Assembly: GCA_934339365.1 (NCBI GenBank)
Contig: CAKRHW010000004.1
Location: forward strand, 36,983 to 100,982
Reading direction: 5' to 3'
Length of the DNA stretch: 64,000 nucleotides
Source: an uncultured Lachnospiraceae bacterium
GTDB taxonomy: Bacteria > Bacillota > Clostridia > Lachnospirales > Lachnospiraceae
Position 1 is the first letter of the stretch. Every line of letters starts with the position of its first letter. The notes below the pieces were generated by a model. It had not been told where the DNA came from. It did not search any database and worked only from the letters and a program-made list of their open reading frames with translations. Positions 17,532 through 25,121 of the stretch are shown here, piece after piece. Position numbers and translations under genes: made by a program.

Positions 17532-18478
17532 GATACTTTAATCCCTTTCTTTTCGTAATAGTCGATGGCACCCGGATGAAATGGAATAGTAATTCCACTT
17601 GTTGCTGTTTGTTCATCGAGCTGTAAATCAACTGAGGTGCTGTATTTCAATTTTTTTGCATGTTCAAAAAGCATAGCAGTAATATGGCTGACCGTATCTT
17701 TGGATAGCTGGTCAGATGCTAAAAGAATCGATTTTACACCAATTGTCTCGATAGATTCCGTCTGTCCGGTATAAGTATTGGCAGGAATGGTATACCTGGA
17801 ATAACAAGGATGTGCCGCCTGTAATTTTTTCAGACAAGTATTGCTGATGTTAAGAAAACGAATCTCACATTCTTTCGATAATTCTTCAATTACAGTTGTC
17901 TGAATTCCGGCAGTACAAAAAAGGGCATCTATTTTTCCGGAAATTAATTCTTTGGCGGCATTCGTATAATCAAGTTGAACGGTATGAACCAGCTCAGAAG
18001 TCAGGCCACTCATTTCAAGAATCTCTTTCGCATTTCGTTCTGTACCGGATTCCTTTGCACCAATACTGATTGTTTTTCCCTGTAAATCATCGAGCAACTG
18101 GATAGAAGAATCCTTTCGGACAATGATCTGGCAGGCTTCTGTATACAGACTGGCAATTGCTTTATAGCCATCGTATTTTTTTCCGTTAAAGGAATTGCTG
18201 CCCTGATAGGCATCTAGAATTAAATCTTCCTGTGCAATACCCAATTCAATGTAATGGTTCGATAAAAGCCGGAGATTTGCTGCAGAACCGGCGGTATTTT
18301 TTACTTCAAATTTGAAATCAGGATTTTCTTGAGATGCAAGTCCACTAAAAGTGTTTGCAAAAGAATAGTACATACCGCCAACGTCAGCTGAACCAAAGTG
18401 AATGCTCTTAGTATTGCTACACGCTGTCAGAACAAGAAGTGACAGAGAGAGGAGAATAAAAAGTTTTTTCTTTCTCAT
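17528..18478 (-). CDS. TAXI-family TRAP-type solute-binding lipoprotein
   Basis: This 316-residue extracytoplasmic protein has a Lys-rich N-terminus, a hydrophobic core and a lipobox LLVLTACSN, so it should be anchored on the outer face of the membrane. The mature part matches TAXI-type TRAP binding proteins: FGSADVGGMYYSFANTFSGL, NTAGSAANLRLL and GAKESGTERNAKEILEMSGL. TAXI proteins normally serve DctQM-type TRAP permeases, and known ligands include glutamate and 2-oxoglutarate. No TRAP permease is in the window; instead the gene overlaps gltS. AAAGGAC precedes the ATG. A binding-protein-assisted GltS is the direct inference. Confidence 0.9.
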   Translation of the reverse strand: MRKKKLFILLSLSLLVLTACSNTKSIHFGSADVGGMYYSFANTFSGLASQENPDFKFEVKNTAGSAANLRLLSNHYIELGIAQEDLILDAYQGSNSFNGKKYDGYKAIASLYTEACQIIVRKDSSIQLLDDLQGKTISIGAKESGTERNAKEILEMSGLTSELVHTVQLDYTNAAKELISGKIDALFCTAGIQTTVIEELSKECEIRFLNISNTCLKKLQAAHPCYSRYTIPANTYTGQTESIETIGVKSILLASDQLSKDTVSHITAMLFEHAKKLKYSTSVDLQLDEQTATSGITIPFHPGAIDYYEKKGIKVS

Positions 18479-18748
18479 TTTTAAGTCCTTTCTTCGTAGA
18501 TAATATATTTGTTTTATGAAGTCTATTTTAACCTAACCAGAGAAAAAAGAAAATAAAAAAGGCACAAAAATATGAGAAAGTTTTCATTTATAAAACACTC
18601 ATGTAGGATGAGAGTTTGTAAGAAGATTATAAATAAGAAATGCTCAGGAAACATACAATGGTAAAAAAATAAGCATTAGACATGACAGGGGGAGAAGTGT
18701 TATGATATAAAATGCAAGAAAAAGGTAGCAGAAAGCGAGGTAAATATT

Positions 18749-19201
18749 ATGGGGAAAACATTAGTCACATATTTTAGTGCAAGCGGTGTAACTGCGAAGG
18801 TAGCAAAAGCATTAGCACAAGAGACAGATGCAGATTTATTTGAAATCAAGCCGGAAGAGGTTTATACATCAGCAGATTTGAACTGGATGGATAAGACAAG
18901 TCGAAGTTCTGTAGAGATGAATGACAAAGCATCGCGCCCGAAGATTGCGGAGAAAGTAGAGAATATGGATGCTTATGATACTGTTTATGTAGGATTTCCA
19001 ATCTGGTGGTATGTAGAACCAAGGATTATTGACACATTTTTAGAAAGCTATGATTTTTCAGGAAAAGACATCATTCCATTTGCAACATCAGGTGGTAGTG
19101 GAATTGAAAATGTAGAAAAGAATTTGAAGAAAGAATATCCAGATCTTTCATGGAAAAAAGGAAAGCTTCTGAATGGAAGTAAAGTAGAAAAGTGGTTATA
19201 G
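18749..19201 (+). CDS. Flavodoxin
   Basis: This 150-residue flavodoxin-like protein has the FMN phosphate loop TYFSASGVTAKVAKALA at residues 7-23, the isoalloxazine-flanking GFPIWWYVEPRIIDTFL near 92, and FATSGGSGIENVEKNL near 112. It is a short-chain electron carrier or small flavin reductase of the kind common in anaerobes. It has its own promoter region (TATGAT near 18701) and an 84-residue hypothetical gene 27 bases downstream. The electron partners are not visible. Confidence 0.92.
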   Translation: MGKTLVTYFSASGVTAKVAKALAQETDADLFEIKPEEVYTSADLNWMDKTSRSSVEMNDKASRPKIAEKVENMDAYDTVYVGFPIWWYVEPRIIDTFLESYDFSGKDIIPFATSGGSGIENVEKNLKKEYPDLSWKKGKLLNGSKVEKWL

Positions 19202-19228
19202 ACAAAAAATTAAAAAGGAAAAGCAAAG

Positions 19229-19483
19229 ATGGAGGAATTATACAGGGCAATTGAAGAAAAAATAAAAGATTCCGGATATCAGAGAGAGATTCATGGAGAA
19301 GAGGTATATCAGGATATTTGTGAACAGATTGATGATAAAGAAGAAGGACAGTATGTATTATTGTCGAAGTTTGAAGAAGATGTCACATTTATGTATCAGA
19401 TTACAGTGATGGAAGATGATTTTAACCTGGGAGTACTTACGATTCATGCTCCGGAAGGAACGTTTACAGTAGACTTTGATTAG
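19229..19483 (+). CDS. Conserved-looking acidic hypothetical protein
   Basis: This 84-residue acidic protein is not recognised. It is rich in Glu and Asp, with predicted helix-strand content (ELYRAIEEKIKDSGY then YVLLSKFEEDVTFMYQITV and LGVLTIHAPEGTFTVDFD). It has no signal or membrane segment. GGAAAAGC is a moderate ribosome site. Short spacing to the flavodoxin gene and a shared terminator suggest co-transcription. No function is assigned. Confidence 0.6.
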   Translation: MEELYRAIEEKIKDSGYQREIHGEEVYQDICEQIDDKEEGQYVLLSKFEEDVTFMYQITVMEDDFNLGVLTIHAPEGTFTVDFD

Positions 19484-19488
19484 CACGA

Positions 19489-19536
19489 AAAAGGCTGTGA
19501 AGAAATGAGAAAAATCTTATTTCTTTACAGCCTTTT
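19489..19536. terminator. Bidirectional terminator between the hypothetical gene and mscL
   Basis: AAAAGGCTGT at 19489-19498 pairs with ACAGCCTTTT at 19527-19536, with further AAGAAAT/ATTTCTT pairing inside. It serves both convergent genes. Confidence 0.85.
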
Positions 19537-19552
19537 GTTGTGTGTCTGGTAA

Positions 19553-19960
19553 TTATTTTTCTTCTGTAATTAATTCTGAAGTACAGTGTGGGCAACGGGT
19601 TGCCTTAATATCGATTTCAGACATACAGAATGGGCAGATCTTTGTGGTAGGTGCTGCAGGTTCTTCCTTTCTGTGTCCGAGCGAGGTCAGTTTATTAATA
19701 GCCTTTAACAGACAGAATAAAATAAACGCCATAATCAGGAAGTTTACTACAGATGAAAGGAAGGAAGATGCAAAACCGGAGATATCCTGAAGGGAATATC
19801 TTGCACCACCTGTCACAAAATTCAAAATTGGTTTGATGAAGTTGTCAGTCAGGGATGTTACAATGGAAGAAAAAGCACCTCCGATGATAACACCGACTGC
19901 CATGTCCATTACATTGCCACGAAGTGCAAATGCCTTGAATTCTTCAATGAATTTTTTCAT
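19553..19960 (-). CDS. mscL: Large-conductance mechanosensitive channel with C-terminal zinc ribbon
   Basis: MscL is the emergency osmotic valve. The N-terminal helix MKKFIEEFKAFALRGNVMDM, TM1 with AVGVIIGGAFSSIV (residues ~20-45), the periplasmic loop and TM2 (~68-92) are normal. The C-terminal end differs from the usual short helix: it carries KICPFC and TRCPHC, a zinc-ribbon pattern, at about residues 106-127. This adds a small metal-binding domain at the cytoplasmic mouth. AGGAGG precedes the ATG, and a minus-strand -10 TATAAT lies at 20000-20005. Zinc-ribbon tails occur in some clostridial membrane proteins; an effect on gating is not known. Confidence 0.95.
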   Translation of the reverse strand: MKKFIEEFKAFALRGNVMDMAVGVIIGGAFSSIVTSLTDNFIKPILNFVTGGARYSLQDISGFASSFLSSVVNFLIMAFILFCLLKAINKLTSLGHRKEEPAAPTTKICPFCMSEIDIKATRCPHCTSELITEEK

Positions 19961-20014
19961 TTGTTTATCCTCCTATGTGAATAAATTTTCTATAAATCTA
20001 TTATAGCAAGTATT

Positions 20015-20040
20015 CGACAAAAAACAAATCTTTTTTGTCG
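20015..20040. repeat. Perfect 10-bp inverted repeat upstream of mscL
   Basis: CGACAAAAAA and TTTTTTGTCG flank a six-base loop. The repeat overlaps the presumed -35 region of the minus-strand mscL promoter, so it may be an operator or a small hairpin. Confidence 0.5.
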
Positions 20041-20119
20041 ATATCCTAGATACAACAGAAATAAATTTAAAAGCAGACAATACAATGGATACAAGTTTTT
20101 GCTAATAATTCTGGCTTAG

Positions 20120-20160
20120 CAGCATATGGAAATTTTTCCATATGCTGTCGTGTTTTTTTT
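20120..20160 (+). terminator. Strong orphan terminator upstream of the cellulase promoter
   Basis: CAGCATATGGAAA at 20120-20132 pairs perfectly with TTTCCATATGCTG at 20135-20147, followed by TCGTG and eight T. No plus-strand gene ends before it; mscL is on the other strand. It may end a small RNA or insulate the cellulase promoter. Confidence 0.75.
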
Positions 20161-20169
20161 CGGGAACAG

Positions 20170-20198
20170 TTGCGTTTTTCAGGTGGATTTGTTAACAT
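20170..20198 (+). promoter_or_regulatory. Candidate promoter of the cellulase gene
   Basis: TTGCGT at 20170-20175 and TAACAT at 20193-20198 are 17 bases apart and lie just after the orphan terminator and 56 bases before the ATG. Confidence 0.45.
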
Positions 20199-20253
20199 AA
20201 GAAGAGAGTAGGGCTTGTCGCTTTTTCTTAAAAAAATGAAGGAGGTTTTGCAA

Positions 20254-23200
20254 ATGCAAAAGAAGGGAAGAGTGCTATCGCTTTTTTTAGCCGTTACAAT
20301 GGTAGTTTCGTCACTATTTGTATATGGTGAAAAAACGAAAGCAGAAACAAAAGCAGAAACGATTACAAGTTTTGATGTTTCAGCACAGGAACTTGTAGAT
20401 CACATGGGAGTCGGCTGGAATCTTGGTAATTCACTAGATTCCGCCTTAGGAGCAGATAAGGATGAAACCAATTGGGGCAATCCACAGATTACGAAAAAGA
20501 TGATTGATGATATTAAAGCAGCAGGCTTTAAGACCATCCGTATACCAACTACCTGGACATATAAATTAGGTCCGGCACCTGAATACAAGGTGGATGAGAC
20601 ATGGATGAATCGTGTCGAAGAAGTAGTAAAGTATGCAATCGAAGATGATATGTATGTTATTTTAAATACACATCATGAGAACGCAAATCTGATTCCGGAT
20701 AATGACCACAAAGAAGAAGGAAAGAAGATTATTACAAAACTTTGGACACAGATTGCAGAAAGATTTGAAAAATACAATGGTAATCTGATTTTTGAAGTAT
20801 TAAACGAGCCACGTGTAGAAGGTGGCGAGAATGAATGGATGGGTGCAACAGAAGAAGTAAGAAATGTTGTAAGCGAATATGACTTAACAGCAGTTGCAGC
20901 AATCCGCGCAACAGGTGGCAATAATGCAGTCAGAAAGTTAATGATTCCAGGTGTTGCAGCATCTTCATTGGATGTTACATTAAATAGTATTAAACTTCCG
21001 GAAAATGATAACAATATTATTATTTCTGTGCATGCATATTCACCATATGATTTTGCAATGCAGTATCCGGGTGTATCGAACTGGAGCTCTTCAAGAGAAT
21101 GGGAATTAAGTTCTATGTTTGAGAAACTGCATAATCAGTTTATCGCCAAAGGCGTTCCGGTTATTATTGGAGAATTTGGTACCATTAATAAAAATAATAT
21201 CAACGACCGTATTGAACAGGCAAAATATTATGTATCAGAGGCAAGAAAGAACGGAATTACCTGTGTTGTGTGGGATAACAATGCAACAACAGAAGGAGAA
21301 GAGTCTTTCGGATTATACAATCGTGCAGATGGAAGCTGGTACTATCCTGATTTAGTAAAGGCGATGATAGAATCAGAAGCAAAACAGGCAGCCATTTCTG
21401 TACCAGAGACAACGACACAGGAAGCAACAACAACGGTACAGGCAACAACAGAAACGACAACAAAGGCAGAACAGCAAAATACAACAAAAGAAAATGCAGT
21501 AACTACAACGAAGAGTTCAGATAATTCTAATACAGGATCATCTAATACCAATAATGATGACTGGTTACATATTGACGGTTCCGACATCAAGGATAAAAAC
21601 GGAAATGTCGTCCGTCTGACAGGAGCAAACTGGTTTGGATTCAACTGTGGAGAGCGTGTCCTTCATGGATTATGGTCTGCAGATATTGATGTATTATTAA
21701 GCCAGTGTGCAGACAGAGGTATTAATATTTTACGTATTCCAATTTCAACAGAATTATTATTAGAGTGGAAAGACGGAAAGGCAGACAAGGCAGGAAACTT
21801 TTCAAACAGTTCGGACTGGACATTCAATCCGGAACTTGTAAATGCTGATGGTACACCAATGAATACTTTACAGGTTATGGATAAGTTAATGGTACTTTGT
21901 AAGAGACATGGTATCAAAGTATTAATTGACTGTCACAGTGCCAAGGCAGATAATTCAGGACATGTATATCCAATGTGGTATAACACAGAAGCAGGAATTA
22001 CAACACAGGACTGGATTGATGGATGGAAGTTCATTGTAGACCGTTATAAGAATGATGATACATTTATCGCAGCAGACTTAGAGAATGAACCTCATGGTAA
22101 GCGTGATGAGACTGAATATGCAAAATGGGATGATTCCACAGATGTAAATAACTGGAAATATGCAGCCCAGAAGTGTTCAGAAGAAATTTTAAAGATTAAT
22201 CCAAATATGTTAATTTTGGTTGAAGGTATCGAACAGAATCCGATAGAAGGAACATCATGGTCCGATCCTGCACAGAAAACCAATGAAGGATACATTAACT
22301 ATGAAGGTGCATGGTGGGGTGGTAACCTGCGTCTGGTAGGTTCCGATCCAATTAGTTTTGCAGACCATCCGGAATGGAATCAGCAGATTATGTATTCACC
22401 ACATGATTATGGTCCAAGTGTATACAACCAGGCATGGTTTGATAAGGATTTTACAGAAGAAACATTATTAGATGATTACTGGTACAGAGCATGGGCTTAC
22501 TTAGTTGAGGAACATAAGTCTCCACTTCTCATGGGAGAATGGGGTGGTCATATGGACGGCGGTAAGAATGAAAAATGGTTAAACTTACTTGCCGGATATA
22601 TGAATAAGAAAAATATCAGTCACACATTCTGGTGCCTGAATCCAAACTCAGGAGATACTGGTGGATTATTAGATTCATCATTTATAAACTGGGATGAAGA
22701 TAAGTATGGTCTTCTTAAGAAAACATTATGGCAGACAAATGATGGAAAATTCATTGGCCTTGATCATGCAAAGGCATTAGGTAAGAATGGTATTAGTGTA
22801 TCTACTTATTATAACGAGACACCAACACCAACAGAACCTGATACAACGGCAGAGGCAACAACAAAAGAACCGACGACAACAGTAGAGGCAACAACAAAAG
22901 AGCCGACAACAACAGTAGAAGCAACAACAAGAGATGAGGCAACAACAGTAGAAGTAACAACAAATGATGAGACAACAACAGTAGAATCGACAACAAATGA
23001 CGAGACAACAACAGTAGAACCGACAACAAATAACGAGACAACAACAGTAGAACCGACAACAAATAACGAGACAACAACAGTAGAATCGACAACAAATGAT
23101 GAGACAACAACAGTAGAACCGACAACAAATGATGAGACAACAACAGTAGAAGCAACAACAAATGACGAGGCAACGACAGTAGAAGCAACAACAAATGACG

Positions 23201-24717
23201 AGACAACAACAGTAGAAGTAACAACAAAGAATGAAGCAACATCAGAAAATCCGGCAACAACGGAAAGTACAGTAGAAACAACAACTTCTACCATACAGCA
23301 GCCAACGACAGATGGAACAGGCGAAGATTCTGTAGAAAATGTCTGGATTGTAGATGAAAAGGGAGACGAAGCTCGTGCAATTTCTATGTTACTAGGAGGA
23401 ATTGCAAAATTTTCTTATCAGGTGGCTCCATCAAATGCGACGGTAGATACAGTGGAATGGCATTCAAGTAATTCAGATGTTGTATTTGTAGCTCAGGGAG
23501 TTGTATATGCAAGAAAAGCCGGAAAGGCAGAGATTACGGTCACAGTCAATGGAAAAGTTTCGAAAGTATTGACTGTAACGGTTACAGAGGTAACTGAACC
23601 GGTTACAAAGCCAACGCAGCCAGTAACAGAGGAAACAACACAGCCAGAGCAGCCGGTTACATCTTCGAACCAGCCAACAGAAGAGCCAACGCAGCCAGTA
23701 ACAGAGGAAACAACAAAAGCAGAGTGGCCAACACAGCCGGTAACAGAAGTAACAACAAAGACAGAGTGGCCAACACAGCCGGCAACAGAGACAACAACAA
23801 AAGCAGATCAGCCAACACAGCCGGCAACAGAGACAACAACAAAAGCAGATCAGCCAACACAGCCGGCAACAGAGACAACAACAAAGACAGAAGAGCCAAC
23901 ACAGCCGGCAACAGAGACAACAACAAAGTCTGAAGAGCCAACACAGCCGGCAACAGAGACAACAACAAAGACAGAAGAGCCAACACAGCCGGCAACAGAG
24001 ACAACAACAAAGTCTGAAGAGCCAACACAGCCGGCAACAGAGACAACAACAAAGACAGAAGAACCAACACAGCCGGTAACAGAAGTAACAACAAAGGCAG
24101 ATCAGCCAACACAGCCTACAACAGAGACAACAACAAAAGCAGATCAGCCAACACAGCCAGCAACAGAAGCAACAACGAAGGCAGTAGTAGCAACCGGTAT
24201 CAGAGTGAACAGAACAACAGCAAATGTAATTGTTGGAAAAACAAAGAAGGTAACAATTACACTTACTCCTTCTAATGTAACAGATACAAAGGTTACATTT
24301 ATTAGTGCAAATACAAAGATTGCAACAGTAGATGCCAATGGTTACATTAAGGGTAAAAGACCGGGTAAGACAAGTGTTACGGCAATCACTTCAAATGGAA
24401 AGAGTGTCAAAGTCAAAGTAACGGTTCGTCCGGCTGTTATGAAGAAACCGAAGGTTAAGAGTATTCAGTCAACAAGTGTTAAACTTACCTGGAAGAAACA
24501 GAAGAATGTTACAGGTTACATGATTTATACAAATGTAGGAAACTCTAAGAAATATAAGTTCTATGCGGCAACGAAGAAGACTACAATGGTTATAAAGAAT
24601 CTTAAGAAAAATACTTCGTATCGCTTTAAGGTAAGAGCATATAAGATTGCTTCAGGTTCTAAGATTACAGGGGCATGCTCAGATGCAGCAAAGGCAAAAA
24701 CAAAAAATGGAAGATAG
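20254..24717 (+). CDS. Secreted twin-GH5 cellulase/endoglucanase with Thr-rich linkers, two Ig-like (Big2) domains and FnIII
   Basis: This 1487-residue secreted glycoside hydrolase has a signal peptide at residues 1-30. The first GH5 catalytic domain (about 40-380) shows GWNLGNSLD, NTHHE, acid/base Glu in LNEPR (~186) and nucleophile Glu in IIGEFGT (~306). The second GH5 (about 436-846) differs clearly: ANWFGFNCGE, DCHS, acid/base in LENEPHG (~611) and nucleophile in LMGEWGGH (~763). A TTTVE repeat linker, a Big2 domain (~1028-1116), a second TQPATETTTK linker, another Big2 (~1313-1393) and a final FnIII domain complete it. There is no dockerin or LPXTG motif, so the tail probably binds the wall or the substrate. 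Start ATG 20254 is preceded by AAGGAGG. The two active sites suggest combined action on beta-glucans or mannans. Confidence 0.93.
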   Translation: MQKKGRVLSLFLAVTMVVSSLFVYGEKTKAETKAETITSFDVSAQELVDHMGVGWNLGNSLDSALGADKDETNWGNPQITKKMIDDIKAAGFKTIRIPTTWTYKLGPAPEYKVDETWMNRVEEVVKYAIEDDMYVILNTHHENANLIPDNDHKEEGKKIITKLWTQIAERFEKYNGNLIFEVLNEPRVEGGENEWMGATEEVRNVVSEYDLTAVAAIRATGGNNAVRKLMIPGVAASSLDVTLNSIKLPENDNNIIISVHAYSPYDFAMQYPGVSNWSSSREWELSSMFEKLHNQFIAKGVPVIIGEFGTINKNNINDRIEQAKYYVSEARKNGITCVVWDNNATTEGEESFGLYNRADGSWYYPDLVKAMIESEAKQAAISVPETTTQEATTTVQATTETTTKAEQQNTTKENAVTTTKSSDNSNTGSSNTNNDDWLHIDGSDIKDKNGNVVRLTGANWFGFNCGERVLHGLWSADIDVLLSQCADRGINILRIPISTELLLEWKDGKADKAGNFSNSSDWTFNPELVNADGTPMNTLQVMDKLMVLCKRHGIKVLIDCHSAKADNSGHVYPMWYNTEAGITTQDWIDGWKFIVDRYKNDDTFIAADLENEPHGKRDETEYAKWDDSTDVNNWKYAAQKCSEEILKINPNMLILVEGIEQNPIEGTSWSDPAQKTNEGYINYEGAWWGGNLRLVGSDPISFADHPEWNQQIMYSPHDYGPSVYNQAWFDKDFTEETLLDDYWYRAWAYLVEEHKSPLLMGEWGGHMDGGKNEKWLNLLAGYMNKKNISHTFWCLNPNSGDTGGLLDSSFINWDEDKYGLLKKTLWQTNDGKFIGLDHAKALGKNGISVSTYYNETPTPTEPDTTAEATTKEPTTTVEATTKEPTTTVEATTRDEATTVEVTTNDETTTVESTTNDETTTVEPTTNNETTTVEPTTNNETTTVESTTNDETTTVEPTTNDETTTVEATTNDEATTVEATTNDETTTVEVTTKNEATSENPATTESTVETTTSTIQQPTTDGTGEDSVENVWIVDEKGDEARAISMLLGGIAKFSYQVAPSNATVDTVEWHSSNSDVVFVAQGVVYARKAGKAEITVTVNGKVSKVLTVTVTEVTEPVTKPTQPVTEETTQPEQPVTSSNQPTEEPTQPVTEETTKAEWPTQPVTEVTTKTEWPTQPATETTTKADQPTQPATETTTKADQPTQPATETTTKTEEPTQPATETTTKSEEPTQPATETTTKTEEPTQPATETTTKSEEPTQPATETTTKTEEPTQPVTEVTTKADQPTQPTTETTTKADQPTQPATEATTKAVVATGIRVNRTTANVIVGKTKKVTITLTPSNVTDTKVTFISANTKIATVDANGYIKGKRPGKTSVTAITSNGKSVKVKVTVRPAVMKKPKVKSIQSTSVKLTWKKQKNVTGYMIYTNVGNSKKYKFYAATKKTTMVIKNLKKNTSYRFKVRAYKIASGSKITGACSDAAKAKTKNGR
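22870..23250 (+). repeat. 33-bp tandem coding repeats (TTTVE array)
   Basis: An 11-codon unit of the form ETTTVEPTTNN/D is repeated about a dozen times in the first linker of the cellulase. Neighbouring copies differ by single bases such as accg/atcg, so the array can change length by slippage. Thr density fits O-glycosylation. Confidence 0.85.
23608..24182 (+). repeat. 42-bp tandem coding repeats (TQPATETTTK array)
   Basis: A 14-codon unit of the form EEPTQPATETTTKS is repeated about ten times in the second linker of the cellulase. Several copies are nearly identical at DNA level, which points to recent duplication. Confidence 0.85.
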
Positions 24718-24774
24718 TTTTTAAGAGAAAGCTATTGTGAAAAAAATAATCTCGTGGTACAATAACTGCAAAGA

Positions 24775-25025
24775 TATTGAAAAGGCGATGACGGAAAGAG
24801 TAGTGTGAGGACACCATGCAGAGAGAGCAACATTTGGTGGAAGTTGCTTATGGGAGAATTACATGAAGACCATTCTTGAGCTGTACGTAGAAGAAGGAAG
24901 ATTCGGTTTGGAATTCGAAGCGTTACCGTGTAGCTGCGTTATAAGCAAAGAGTGAAATTTAAGGTGGAACCGTGTGTAAGCACCCTTAAGTATGTTTTTG
25001 ATATACTTAGGGGTGCTTTTTTCAA
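24775..25025 (+). promoter_or_regulatory. Threonine T-box leader of thrS
   Basis: This leader senses uncharged tRNA-Thr. The stem I region shows the AGAGA and GGTGG loop signals and a GCAAC/GTTGC distal stem. The likely specifier is ACC (Thr) at 24869-24871 in the context GAAGACCATTC. The T-box bulge sequence AAGGTGGAACCG lies at 24961-24972. It is followed by a terminator whose arms start with AAGCACCC near 24978 and end with GGGGTGCTTTTTT near 25022. Uncharged tRNA would favour the antiterminator and so thrS expression. Confidence 0.92.
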
Positions 25026-25121
25026 TATGGAAGGTTGGAACAAAAGTTCTGTTCCTGATGAATGCCTGAGTAGTTTAGACATCATGGAAAATAGATTGTA
25101 AGAGATAAGGAGAAGATCAAG

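Noticed and set aside
22802..23294. Two long minus-strand reading frames opposite the TTTVE repeats
   Set aside because: They are mirror products of the coding repeats, with Leu- or Val-only composition and no start signals.
23657..24112. Leu-rich minus-strand frame opposite the second linker
   Set aside because: Same repeat artefact; the plus-strand cellulase frame is clearly real.
22870..24182. Possible CRISPR array in the repeat-rich part of the cellulase gene
   Set aside because: The repeats are contiguous, in frame and without unique spacers; they encode Thr-rich linkers.
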